Source: Pocillopora verrucosa (lineage: Eukaryota; Cnidaria; Anthozoa; Scleractinia; Pocilloporidae). From it: a stretch of 64,000 nt of DNA. Of the stretch, positions 48,801 through 60,263 are shown one piece after another. Where the stretch lies: positions 26,479,825 to 26,543,824 of the forward strand of contig NC_089316.1 in NCBI RefSeq assembly GCF_036669915.1. The letters run 5' to 3'. The translations under genes and the position numbers were made by a program. The number at the start of each line of letters is the position of its first letter. The stretch's first letter is position 1. The notes under the pieces were generated by a model. That model ran no database searches and was not told where the DNA came from. It was given only the letters and a program-made list of their open reading frames with translations.

Positions 48801-51800
48801 ATTTAAAGTATTTTGCTCGCTGAGATTCACTGTAGAGTTCTCACCACTGAGTCAATGGGTAGAAACTCTAATGAAACCTTAGGTGATTTCAAATTAAACG
48901 CTGAGTGTATATATTATGTTTATAAAAACGTTCAATATGCGCTGTGGAGAGTTAGAATCATTTTTAACGGCAGGGCTTGGAAGACGGGAAGTTGAACTTT
49001 CGAAGGATCAAAAAGAGCAGAGAATTCAGTGAGTATTCCGAGCTTTTCCCAATAGATTATAAATTGCATTAAGCTTTCCTATAACTGTTTTAAAAAATTT
49101 GTCAAGTAGATGGCATGTTCCTGCGCGTCTGTTCAGCAACAGATTACAGATGACATCAAAACGTGGTGAGAACAAAACAGTGGCACATGAGGTGCAGCCA
49201 GGTGTCAAAGCCTGGATTTTTCCAAGCTTCTTTTTCTGTAACTTCTTCAATATTAGCTCATATGCGAGAACTTTTTTTTTTATTTCTGTTCACGTCAATA
49301 GTACATAGACAAGCATATGTCCATTTGTTTCGACAGACGCATCCCTTCACTACTAGAGTACTTTGGGTATATGTTTCACCACAGCACGCTGTTAGCAGGT
49401 CCTGTATGTACTTTTAATGACTTCATGGACTTTATTGAAGGGCGCGACATCGCAAGTGCTACAGATCAGGTTCGCAGAAAGATTCTTGCCACAGTTTATC
49501 GTTTCCTTTTATTAACTAACTTTTGTACCGTGGTAATTTATCTCACAATTTAGATATCTTACTATACTATGAAGATTTTATTCAGTGACGGACCTAGATC
49601 TTGAGCTGAGGAGGGGGGGGGGGGGTTTGTCGCTTATCCTACCGCTTTCTTTCCTTCTACAATTCTTTCTTTCTTTTTTTACCCAAAATAAGGGCCTGGG
49701 CCCCCTGTGTTCCTTTCCCTAGATCCGTCACTGAGATTTAAGCTATCAATTAAGATTCACAAAGTTTCGACTGCTATACTGTTGCATACTTGTTATTATT
49801 AATCGGCGGAAGATCGGGGGAGGGGTCAGAGGTTTTTAGTCATGTCACGATGAAATTTACCTGACCCCCCCCTCCCCCCCACAAGGCTTTGTAGTATTTT
49901 AATGATCCTCTTCATTGTCAGTCAATTTTCTAAAGTACCTCATTCATACTCTGTTAGGGACGATTGAGACCCCCTCCACCCCCCTGATAACCATTTGCCC
50001 CCTCCCTCCCTCCCTCCCCAAAAAATCCCTCAACCCCCCATGAAGCAAGATGGTCAGCCGCTATTGGTTCGTTTTGGCGTGCTTTCATTGATGCATTTCA
50101 ATCCTCATCATTATTTTGACAAGTAGATTTTGTTCCCTCAAAGGTCAGACAAACGATTGGGTATTTATTTATCAACAATCAGATGGATTTCTTGAATAAA
50201 AAGTGTTTCACTTTTCGAAGAGCTATGTTGTAGTGTCAGCAGAGGATGGTTAGAGCTCAGAACTCGTTAGCGATTTAAACCTATAAATATATTAATATAT
50301 GCCTTAGCAATCATAAACTTTCTTTTGTTCTAACTCTCTATTAACAACAGGAAACCAAAAAGGAACCTTCACCAACGGTAAGTTACTTTATTTAAAAAAA
50401 AACGGTAAATAATCTGATCTCTTTGTGTACCTAAACCCGAATTCAACTGAACGCAAAAGCAATTTTAAATGGAGTGTCAAAAGTAATCCGGGATTACATT
50501 AATATTGTATTTACTTTCTTGTGCTTTGTGATTGGTCCAGAGAAAACTCACACTACTTTCTCTACCAATCAGATTAAAACTGAAACCAAATGCGACTTGG
50601 TCGCCCGCGTTTTCCCGCGCTTTAAGCACTTTGCTTGTTTTTACGTTGAGTTCTCATTGGCCCTCGTAATTTTTATTTCTTCTGATTGTGATATCTTTGG
50701 TTTTGGTTGTTACAATGCTCGGTCAAGATGCGTCCTAACAGCTCTTCGATTCTGCTTTCTTATCAGAATGCTGTTGTAACGAAGCTCGCCTCAAGTCTCC
50801 TGTGTCTGGTCCTCTTCTGCATTTTGTCCAAAATATTTCCTTTCCATCTTACTGCAGGTATGCGTTTCTATTGATTCGTCTTGATACAGCTCACAATTCT
50901 CTGCCAATAGGGAACAAGAAATGTTTAAGTGGCTCGAAGGGAGAATTCACAATTAGACCCGAGGGTAAAAATTTAAAGATATGCAGATGAATCATTTTTT
51001 ATCTCATTTTTCTCAGTAATAGTTTGCTTAAAAAAAAAACATATTCGACTTTTTATCGCTAAATGAAAATGAGAGTGATCTTCTCAGTAACAAACATTAC
51101 TTAAGCAAAAGTGGAAATAGAGCCTGAAAAAAATTAAGGCTTGTACGGAAGTCGGAACCATGACCCCCATGCGATATCGGTGCCGTGCTCTACCAACTGA
51201 GCTAACAAGCTAACTGGGAACTAGTTGTTTTTTGGTTTGTAATAAATCTGTGAAGTAATAAATGAACGACTGTGAAAATATGAATATCAAATGAACTCCC
51301 AGTTGGCTTGATAGTTCTATTGGTAGCGCACTGCACCAGTTTCGCGGAGGTTCAACTCCCGTACAAGCCTGAAATTTTTTCAGGCTTTGTTTCCATTACT
51401 GCTAAAGTAGTGTTTGTTACTAGGAAGATCACTCTCATCTTTTTTTCAGGCCTCATTTTCACTACTGCTTTAATAAGTAATGTTCATGACTGCGCTGATC
51501 ACTCTTAATTTCATTTATTAATCCGCAGTTCAAATATATTATATTTATATAATCACAGTCGTATTTTCATCTCTAATTAGCCAGTACCATACTGTTCATT
51601 TATTCCAGATTCCAGTTTCATTGCCAATAGTTCTTTCTTGTGGAGAATGGCTTTTGCGTTTCTTGCCATGTTCACTACACGTTTTAAGTATTATTTTGCT
51701 TGGATTATCGGTAAGTCGACAGTTACTTTTCTTTGTTCATGAAGGGTAAAAGGACTGCGTCTGCGCATGAATTATGTAAGCCCTACTGCTGAAGTATGGG

Positions 51801-54800
51801 CAATGCAACTCCCTGTAAATGAAATACAAGTCCATCGCTCTAACGTCATGTCCGCGATTTTAATCCACAGCGGACGCAGTAAATAACGCATGCGGCTTAG
51901 GATTCAATGGTTATGATTCAAGCGGGCGAGAGCTTTGGAACAAAATGACAAATGTTTATCCAGTGGATTTAGAGGTTTGTGAATCTGATTTGGGAAACTA
52001 AACAAATTTATCAACGAATATAAAATCTAAGAGGTTCCAGATTGGTAGTTTTCAGTTGGTAAAATTTCCTGACCTTTTCCACTGAGAAGGAGCTGGTTCA
52101 AAAGAAATTTTAACTTCTCAAACGAACCTAGTGGCTTGAGTTTGCCACAGGTGACCATTAGTTGTTCCGGTTTCCACGGCAACGAAGTAGTCATCTTTAA
52201 AAGTATCCCATTTCATCGCTGTCAGTTCTCCTCTAAAAAGTCAGGTTTCTGCCTGTGCTAAATGATACTCCTAGGTAAAGAGAGGGACTGGAAGAGATAA
52301 AAGTTTCTTGCTAAGTAGACAACAAAATGAGCCAAGTAGAGCTTGGACCCAGCTCCCTCAAGCAGGATTCTAACGCGCTAATCTCTAGTCCATAACGCCA
52401 TAACGTATGCATTATAAACAGGGATGGCAGGTCTTGAAACAGTTTTGTTATTTTGGTATTTGAGGAGGGAATTACACTGCATGACCATGTAAAACGATGT
52501 AAGAGCCTCGTATTTTTACACCACTCAGTCTAACCCATCAGACGATATTTAGAGCTTTGACTGACCGTTGTTAGTTCTTCTATGTGAACAATATTATACA
52601 ATCTGCTCCTAGATATTTTAATGAGTCATATCTCCTGAGTGAAATACGAGTAAAATACTCACGAAATGATTGAACCTTACAAAAATACCACGTCGAGTCT
52701 TTCTCTAGATTAAGTCGTAAGCTTTGTATTGTTTGGTATTCCTAGATATCCACGAACTTCAAAGACTTGTTGAACAACTGGAATATAACAACAAATCTTT
52801 GGCTTAAAAGGTGAGCACTAGGAACATTGAGACTTAATCAACGATGTCAATTTACAACATAAAATTGTTATAACCACTTTTTATCAAGCTACATCACCTA
52901 AGAATCCACAAACTAAATCTTTTAGCCTAAGGATTTAACTCGAGATTTTCCTTTCCAAATGTTATACAATTCCTCATGAATCAGTTAAGAGAAATTAGTG
53001 TTATATCAAATGGCAATACTCTTGCACTGATACAATTTTCAATTGCTGGATAATAAATTGATATTAATAAATTGAAATTCGATGAGTACAGGAACAGTTT
53101 TTCTATCTCCCTACTCACCCCTACCCCCTTCAGATCAGGTGGGAAAATTAAAAAACAACTTTGTCTTTCGAAGTAAACGAAACTGACAAGCGTTCTCTCT
53201 CGTGACTGTTTGTCTATTCTTTCTCTTTGTATCAGGATTGTTTATCAGCGAGTATCTCACCATAGAACGTACTTCACTTTAGCTGTATCTGCCATATGGC
53301 ATGGATTTTATCCCGGTTATCTTTTGGCATTGTTAGTTTCTATATTACTCATAGCAGCTGATAGGAAGGTAAGCTTCTAACTGTTGAAATAACTGACGTT
53401 ACTACGCTCCAGTCATGCTGTGCAATCAACAAAGAGATCCCATGTTGCCTTGCGTCTGTTTCGTCATAGATCACAGGTGACGTCAAAATGTTGTAAGTAC
53501 AAAGAAATGGCAAACGAGACGTAGCCGAGTCTGACGTCTTCTGTGATCTATACCTGAACAGACCCACGGCAATGGAATCTATTTGTCTTATTGAAAAGAA
53601 GAAAAAGCTAAAAAAAAAATTGAAATGGTGACGTCATCTATGCGTCTGTCCTCCATAAAAAGGCCAATAGGTCATAGGTGAGAACCGATCAATAATGCGT
53701 GGGTAATCCATGATATTACATAGGCCTGTATGGCCTCTGACCAGAGCTTGGCCAAGTGACGGAGTGGTGAAAATACAACAAGTAAATGAATACTCTTATT
53801 CCAGGTGCGACATGCTTGTGACGACCTTCGCGGAAGGACATCTCCGTTGATCAATAGCTTGTTGCAATTTCTTCAGTGGATGGCTTGTAACCCTCTATGT
53901 GCCTCCTATTGTTTGGCAGCGTTTGTGCTACTGAGATTTGATCTCTCAATGAATTTCTACAGGTAAGATGACTCATGCGTTGCTATTGGTAGGTGGTGAT
54001 TCGCCTTCTGATGGGAAACTTGTTCTGTCAGGACGCATACATCTATCCAGGTCTGCCCCCTTTGTGCTCGTAGAATGTTGAAAAGTTGCTCTGATATTGC
54101 CCAAAGTCCAAAAAAAGGTGACTAAATTTCAAAACTTCCTACTTTAATTTCTTGATATTTTTAAATAGACGTTAATCAAAGCTTTATACGCTTTTTCTAC
54201 GCTGCGATTGCCAACATCTTACCTTTAAAGAGTTGCTTGCAAATATGGGCGAAACTTAAGGATACTTCTAAGTCTAACAGAACAAAACACTTAGTTCGTT
54301 TGTGTTGATAATTATTCAATAAATTTGCATGAATAGAAGTTTTCTATAAAATCGTTAACTTTTTCATGCTTGATATGGACTCCAAACCAATATTTTATTC
54401 AAAAATTATCAGAAAGACAAAATTAAAATTTCTCGAGGTTGCCAGAACCGCAAAAAGTTGCTTCAAACGCCAAAAGTTACTCAAAAGTTGCCGAATACAA
54501 TCAGGACAGGCCCACATCCATGTTTTTAACATAAACCAACAGCTTGGTGCCAATTTTTTCGAAGAGTGATAACTAAGTTCGGACTTCTCTGCCATGAGCC
54601 GAAGTCATTCAAATCGATATAGAGGACAACTTGACGCAGTGATCCAAAAGTTACCGTGCTAGACCCTGAGTCAAGAGAGCTGAGTTTGAGTCCTAGCGAG
54701 GTCATTGTGCAGTGCTCTTGGACAAGACACTTTATCCTCACAAAGTCTCTCTCCTCCCAGTTACAACTGATCCAAAATTTCTGGAGGCTCCTTGTCACAA

Positions 54801-55526
54801 GATAAAGGATTTAACCATTAAGTACTGACTTGAACAATCTATAATCACAACCATTACAGTTTCCTCAAATGTGATCGGTACATCACCTGCTTTAATTTCA
54901 CTAATCACCCTGTACAGTTGTAATCGGATACCTGTAATCGGACACCTGTAATCGGACACCTGTAATCGGACAGTTAAAGCAGCCAATCATCTCAAGTTCA
55001 CTCAGCTAAATCCACCAATCACAGAATTGATCACAATAACAATTGCAATAACTAGGAAATTTCCAAATTTTTTTCTTTAGACATTGTCCCTACTGGAGAT
55101 GTTTGTCGTAACTGTTTTTTTTTCGGAAATTGTAATGGTAATGATTGACTGGTAACAGGACTTCGCGTCGTCTAATTCTGTCTGTAATCATACTCGTGTG
55201 TGACAATTCGGACTCCCGCTTCGCGGTCGTCCGATTTTGTTAATCACTTATATGATTACAGACCGAATTGAACTCCACTCAGTCCTATTACCATTATGTA
55301 ACGCACATGATTTCTACTTCCTAGGTCGACGTATTTCATTGGTCACATTCTGTTGATTGCAACACTGATCATCTGCCCCAGTGGCAAACCAAGGCCTTCC
55401 CATGATGCTAGAGGCGCAAACGGTTCCGTGACGCCCAGTGGATCCTTCAAATTCGAACTGAACCACCAGGATGATTCTCTTCCAAGTTTGGCTAACAACA
55501 ATGCCTTACATCGAAAATTAAAGTGA
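45857..55526 (+). CDS. Membrane-bound O-acyltransferase, MBOAT1/2 type (lysophospholipid acyltransferase), 15 exons
   Basis: Exons 45857-45922, 46320-46465, 47236-47313, 47751-47843, 48353-48408, 48974-49028, 49337-49469, 50351-50377, 50767-50857, 51609-51710, 51871-51974, 52746-52810, 53236-53368, 53805-53962, 55325-55526; phases agree throughout; 1509 bp, 502 aa, close to the usual 495-520. Motifs in family order: STPVEQ; LMIMFQKVTYLAFSLHDG; LGRRE; PSLLEYFGYMF; LLAGPVCTFNDFMDFIEG; KYYFAWIIADAVNNACGLGF; NNWNI (N327-I331) and SAIWHGFYPGY with the predicted catalytic His361. Many hydrophobic helices; an ER-membrane enzyme that transfers acyl chains from acyl-CoA to lysophospholipids (PS/PE/PC in relatives). 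The hydrophilic tail is short. The start is the first in-frame ATG and gives the expected N-terminus. The exon 7 donor (CAG|GTTCGC) is weak. A paralog lies convergently downstream. Confidence 0.93.
47864..48033 (+). repeat. Family B MITE-like repeat in MBOAT intron 4
   Basis: Begins TTAACCCTTTACGCCCTGTC. Contains GATTCAAGGGTGACATTGTA and AGGAGAACTTAGATGCTAGT as in other B copies. It starts about 20 bp after the exon 4 donor. Confidence 0.8.
49098..49212. repeat. Interspersed repeat, family D (intron of MBOAT)
   Basis: The segment around GCGTCTGTTCAGCAACAGAT, GATGACATCAAAACGTGGTG and GTGCAGCCAGGTGTC is repeated in diverged form at about 53436-53535 and 60086-60180. It lies in intron 6. Confidence 0.6.
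49583..49733. mobile_element. Short TIR element (about 150 bp)
   Basis: The left end CAGTGACGGACCTAGATC is matched by the inverted right end (CTAGATCCGTCACTG). The interior is a G-run, T-rich, C-run sequence. The CAGTG terminus resembles hAT-type MITEs, but I see no perfect 8-bp target duplication. Confidence 0.6.
49800..50040. repeat. Interspersed repeat with poly-G/poly-C tracts, related to 55825-55990
   Basis: Both copies contain GGGAGGGG-CAGAGG, then a TGTCAC motif, a C-rich tract, AAGGCTxTGTAGxATTTTA, GTGATCC/ATGATCC and a second C-rich tract. One lies inside the first MBOAT gene, the other just downstream of it. Confidence 0.6.
51061..51519. mobile_element. Inverted pair of tRNA-derived SINE-like elements
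   Basis: The left copy (minus, tRNA-like head about 51210-51138) reads TTAGCTCAGTTGGTAGAGCA with a B-box-like GGTTCCGACTT. The right copy (plus, head about 51304-51371) has TTGATAGTTCTATTGGTAGC and GGTTCAACTCCCGTACAAGC. Both run into a shared tail with AGTAGTGTTTGTTACT and GATCACTCTCAT-type text. The anticodon stems do not fold well, so these are not functional tRNA genes. They lie in MBOAT intron 9. Confidence 0.75.
53436..53535. repeat. Interspersed repeat, family D, second copy
   Basis: CTTGCGTCTGTTTCGTCATA, CAGGTGACGTCAAAATGTTG and ACGTAGCCGAGTCTGACG correspond to the copy at 49098-49212. In MBOAT intron 13. Confidence 0.55.
54920..54973 (+). repeat. 14-bp tandem repeat, nearly four copies
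   Basis: Units of GTAATCGGACACCT (the first GTAATCGGATACCT, the last truncated). In the last intron of the first MBOAT gene. Confidence 0.95.
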
Positions 55527-57369
55527 AAAAACAATGTAGTGTCTACAATCAATTATTTAAGCTCCGTCGCAGTGCAAATTGATATAAGGTTGACGAACCA
55601 GGGAATTTTTTTGAAAAATTGTTCTAAACGCTTTCAGTCTCTGGATCTGGGAGTCAGTTCTCCTAACAGATGTTTATAAATTTCGGTGTCGGTCGATCCT
55701 AAGAATTTGGAGTTCTCTCCCACAACTGTTCCCTAGGTGATATGTTGGTCTCGTACCCAGACCTTCCGTGGTCAAGCGGGTGCAGTCACACGATAGGATT
55801 TGGGTACGAGATGAGTTATACGTGTCTCAATGAGGGGTCATTATTTATCACGGAGGGGGGGCGTGGGGGGGAGGGGCAGAGGATTCTGGTAGTGTCACAG
55901 TCAACTAACACGATCACCCCCTCCTAAGGCTCTGTAGCATTTTAGTGATCCCCCTCATTGGCAGTCTGTTTCAAAATCTCCACCCCCCTCCCCCCATTTA
56001 TTCTCATCACCAGTTGGCACGACGTTGCATTGTCGTTGTTGGGAGAATTAATTTTCTAGTAAATTTTGAGGTTAAATAAGCTTTTAAATTAACAGCATAC
56101 GTTTGAATTATGAAACGTTATCCATCGCCAATGGTTATACAAGTATTTCTGAATGCTAAGTAAATTGTATTCCAAAAAAAATTAATAAAGTAGTTTGTAT
56201 TAATGTTTTCATTATGAAAAGAAAGGGGATAAGACAATAAATAAAATAAACAATGCAGCGACAAATTCTTTTTCCACAAGAATCATATGAATGGCTTCTC
56301 GAAGAACGATGAAGTATTCCTGTGAATAGGGTATATTCCTGAAATCAGATCAACCTAAATGCTCATCTGATACTAACACATTTAGTTGTATCCGGCCATA
56401 ATGTAATTACTCCGGTGAGTGTAAAGATGCGTGCGCTCTGATTGGTCAAGTATTACGTCATATCTCGCTATAATTACCTCGCGTGAGGTAAATATAGCGT
56501 AGGCGCTGAATTTCAAAATGGCTGCCTCGCGTTTTGTCAGTGTTATCGAGGAAGTATACCAGAATTAAATCAGAATTATACCAGAACCGGGCTAACTTGA
56601 ACGCGATTAAGTCGAGCTCCCCTACCCCAGTAACTCGAAAAAGATCCGATTTCCCTTGACATCATATTTTCAGGGATTTACTATCAGCTCACTGGAAGCC
56701 CCCATCACTCCAACCAATTTTCTGTCACCCTTAGAAGTGCGAGCAGGCGGGGCTCTTCTGTAATTTTTATTAGCCATAATGTGAATCAAAAGTGTTTGAA
56801 AAAGCTTATTTCAATAAATAGGGAGTCAAAGATATGATGCCATTGCAAGATAGCCCGATGAAGAAAGAAAAAAACACTTAATACCATGAGCAGTATTGTT
56901 TCATTATAAGTTACGTAGAAAAAGTTGCAGCTCCTAAGAGCTACAAAACAGAGCAAAATATTCTAATCATCATATCCAAATTATCATAATTTATTTCATC
57001 GTATTTACAGGTATTATATATATTAATTTTCTAACGTAAATTTGGTGAAATAACAAGTACAAACCTCAGTAGCTATTTTTTTAAAGTTCAGGTATCGTTT
57101 ATGTCGCAGAAAAATCATAAATTTTTTGGTACTGATTAGAAAACTGGGGATTCTTAGAACGCCAATATACCTATTATTACGTTCTATCTTTTTATACCAA
57201 CAGAAGTAATGCCTCTAGCGCAGAAGCGCGTATATCCTGCTAAAATCTGAGCCACAGTTCAAACTATACATACGGTGCTGAGTGAAGGGGCCTTTAAGAA
57301 TTAAGCTTTATAAGGTTCTAAAAGATTCCTTAAATAAAATTCTGTCTAAAATTCATTGAGTGTCTTCTT
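55527..57369. other. Convergent intergenic region between the two MBOAT genes
   Basis: No coding signal. It contains a short inverted repeat (CTCGTACCCAGAC near 55748 with TTGGGTACGAG near 55800), the G/C-tract repeat at 55825-55990 and AATAAA-type motifs on both strands (for example near 56236) that could serve as polyadenylation signals. Confidence 0.55.
55825..55990. repeat. Interspersed repeat with G/C tracts, second copy
   Basis: Diverged match to 49800-50040, including GGGAGGGGCAGAGG, AAGGCTCTGTAGCATTTTAG and a poly-C tract. Confidence 0.6.
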
Positions 57370-59607
57370 CTATGACCCTACAATCAGGTTCTCTTTTAGC
57401 AGGCTGTTAGGTGTACCCTTACGAAACAGTTCATTTGGTGATTCCATATTCTTTTTAACTCTGTTTCGGAGCTCTGTTAAATTCTCATCTGTTGAGTTGC
57501 CTTTTTTGTCTTTCTCTTCATCTCTTACATCCACATTTTCGGTTTTATTGTCTTTCTTTCCTTCAGTCTTGGACTTCCCACCACTTAGGAGAAGAAACGC
57601 CATGATGGACCAAACAATTCCATAAAAATACATAGAACTGGAGAAGAAAAACAACTTTTAAATCAATATGCTACACAGTTTTCGCGGAGTTGGGCAAATG
57701 AGAGACGAGACTACCACAGGTAACCCACCCTTCTGTCCCTCATCTGATGTGTATACCAGTCTTAATACCGTGCGTTAAAATGCAGTGGTATTTGAACATT
57801 GCAATTTTACAAATTTGGACTATCGGTAATCCGCACCTTTTTTCTAATATTGCTAGGAGAATGTAGGGAAGCGGACGTTCTATCGTGTCGTAGAGAGAGA
57901 AGGGACTGAGTCTCAGTAACGAGATAACTAGCCTCTTGCACGTCTCGTCCCAATCTCTACTCGGCTAAAGCTTGTGCTCAACTCAAAAGCTCTGATACGG
58001 GCCGGCAAAGTTAAAATTTGTGCTAATTCATGATGTTCATATCCCTGTAAGTGTCATTACGAAACAGATAAAGTTAAAGAAATTCTTACCGCCAAAACTC
58101 CAAGCCAAATCTAGCTTCCAAACCAACGAATGGGATGGAAGCAAACGTCAAAGAAAGGATGGTTACTGCGCATGTTACGAGGTCATACAAACGAGAGGAG
58201 ACATGTGAGCCTTGAAAGAGAGGCCTGTATTTTCTACGAACCTACAAACAAAATCGCAAGAAACATTTCCTTTATTTTTACCTGGAACAAAAATATTTTA
58301 AGGCCACCTGTTCTCATTTCAACAGTTTTCAGTTTGCAAATAAATACCTTCCTCGCTGCTTCAACCATAAGTCCACAAGTTGCAAAGGCCATGTAGTATC
58401 CTGGGTAGAACCCATGCCACACAGCAGACAAGACGAACACAGCCAGCGTGGGATGATGTGAAACTCGTTCATACACAATTCTGTGAGAAAGTATTGTAAT
58501 AAGAATTAATTCATGTGTAATATTAAGCCACATAAAATTGTTAACTTCATGACACAAATGAACCAAGCTCTTAATAAATGGGATAAATTGCCATTATTTG
58601 ATAGACTTCTTGAAAGTGCCCCGATCAAAGATTCAGTTGGTGGTTTTCAGAGTGTAAAAGGAGCAAAGGAAATTGTATTAAGAAAAAGGAATTCTTTTCC
58701 CGAAACCACGATAACTTGGAAATAGAAAGAAACGTTTTTTCCCCCCCAAGAAATGTTAAACTTGGGGGTCACAGAGTGAGTAACAAATGTGTGACCCACA
58801 AAAGGTTCGTTTTCCCAGTTTAAGCAAACACCATGACGTTAACATCTAATAAACTGTCAGTCTTTTCGTTCGCAACACTCACTAAAATACCAATAGTGAT
58901 TTAGTGACCGTTGTTCCCCGCGCAACAGGAAGCTTGCGTCTTCCACTTTGATTTTTATTGGCTCTCTTTGATCATTTATTATATACTCAACAAAATATCG
59001 CGTTTCTGATTGACCAATGATGAATGCATAAATAGGTTATAGAGTGCAATAGAGGTTATAGAGTGCAATAGAGGTTATAGAGTGCAATACGGAGAAGTTG
59101 CCATGGAAACACCGGGGAAGCGCCAAATTTGAACACCAAATTATAAAAAAATCGAGAATATAATAAATAAAAAATCGTATGAACCTGCTCGTGCATTTCG
59201 TGATTTATGGTCACTCGTGATGTTTTGAAAGTTCTCAAAATTGCACGAGCCGTAGGCGAGTGCAATTTGAGAACTTTCAAAACATCACGAGTGACCATAA
59301 ATCACGAAATGCACGAGCAGGTTCATACGATTTTTTATTTATTATATTCTCGATTTTTTTAACATCGCTCGTGCCCATAAATCACGAAATGCACTCGCGT
59401 TCATACGATTTCCTATACATATCATAGTAAGAGTTGTCGTATGACCCGTCCGGTCCCCCGCGCGCTTTTACCGAAAAACATTTGACAAAAACCCCCCCGT
59501 ATGGGGGCCCTTTATGATGGTTTGAGGAGGGCCAGAAATGGTCAACCGCCCCAACGAGATGGGAGCTGAAAGAGGAGAAGAAGAAAAAACGAAAGTGCAC
59601 ATTATGC

Positions 59608-59646
<39 letters not shown>

Positions 59647-60218
59647 ATCAATAAAAAGATAACAACATACCTTCTCAACCACAGGACTGTACAGATATTC
59701 CAGTTGTCTAGTACTTCCTTCAGACTCGTTGCAAACTGAAAGAAAAGCGAAGGAATGGAGAAAATGGTAGAAAACCCAAATAAAATCCAATGATTTTAGA
59801 CAAAAAAAAAGAACACACACACAAACGCACCTCGATCTTGAAAATATTCACAATAGTCATACGGTTCCACTTCGCTCTTCCATTTTCGTCAAAACCGTTG
59901 AATCCGAGTCCACAAAAGTTATTCATTGCCTCCGCTGAAAGCAACAATTAAATATTACATAAACTGAATTACACAAACTCTTTTTGAATGGTTTTCACTT
60001 ATGATCTAGATGTTATGATCATAGATGACGTCACCGTTAACAGCATTTGGTTTTTTTATTACATAAAACAAACAGATTCATTGTTGCTGTGGGCCTGTAC
60101 AGCAACAGACGACAGAAGACGTAAAAATGTGGTAAAAACATCCGTAATACACTAGCAGTGCCTCGGGTGCCACTTTTTTGGTTAAAACGCGTTTCGACCG
60201 CATCTGTGGTATATTAAA

Positions 60219-60263
<45 letters not shown>

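Noticed and set aside
51138..51371. Functional tRNA genes
   Set aside because: D-arm and B-box-like words are present, but anticodon stems do not pair and both copies sit in a repeat with a SINE-like tail.
57356..57625. 89-codon plus-strand Ser/Phe-rich ORF
   Set aside because: It is the antisense shadow of the last exon of the second MBOAT gene.
58258..58347. Extension of the MBOAT-B exon past 58348 into an in-frame hydrophobic segment
   Set aside because: A donor AAG|GTATTT at 58348 gives exactly the 133-bp exon of the paralog and joins in phase to the next exon (VRRKYRPL); the read-through is intron.
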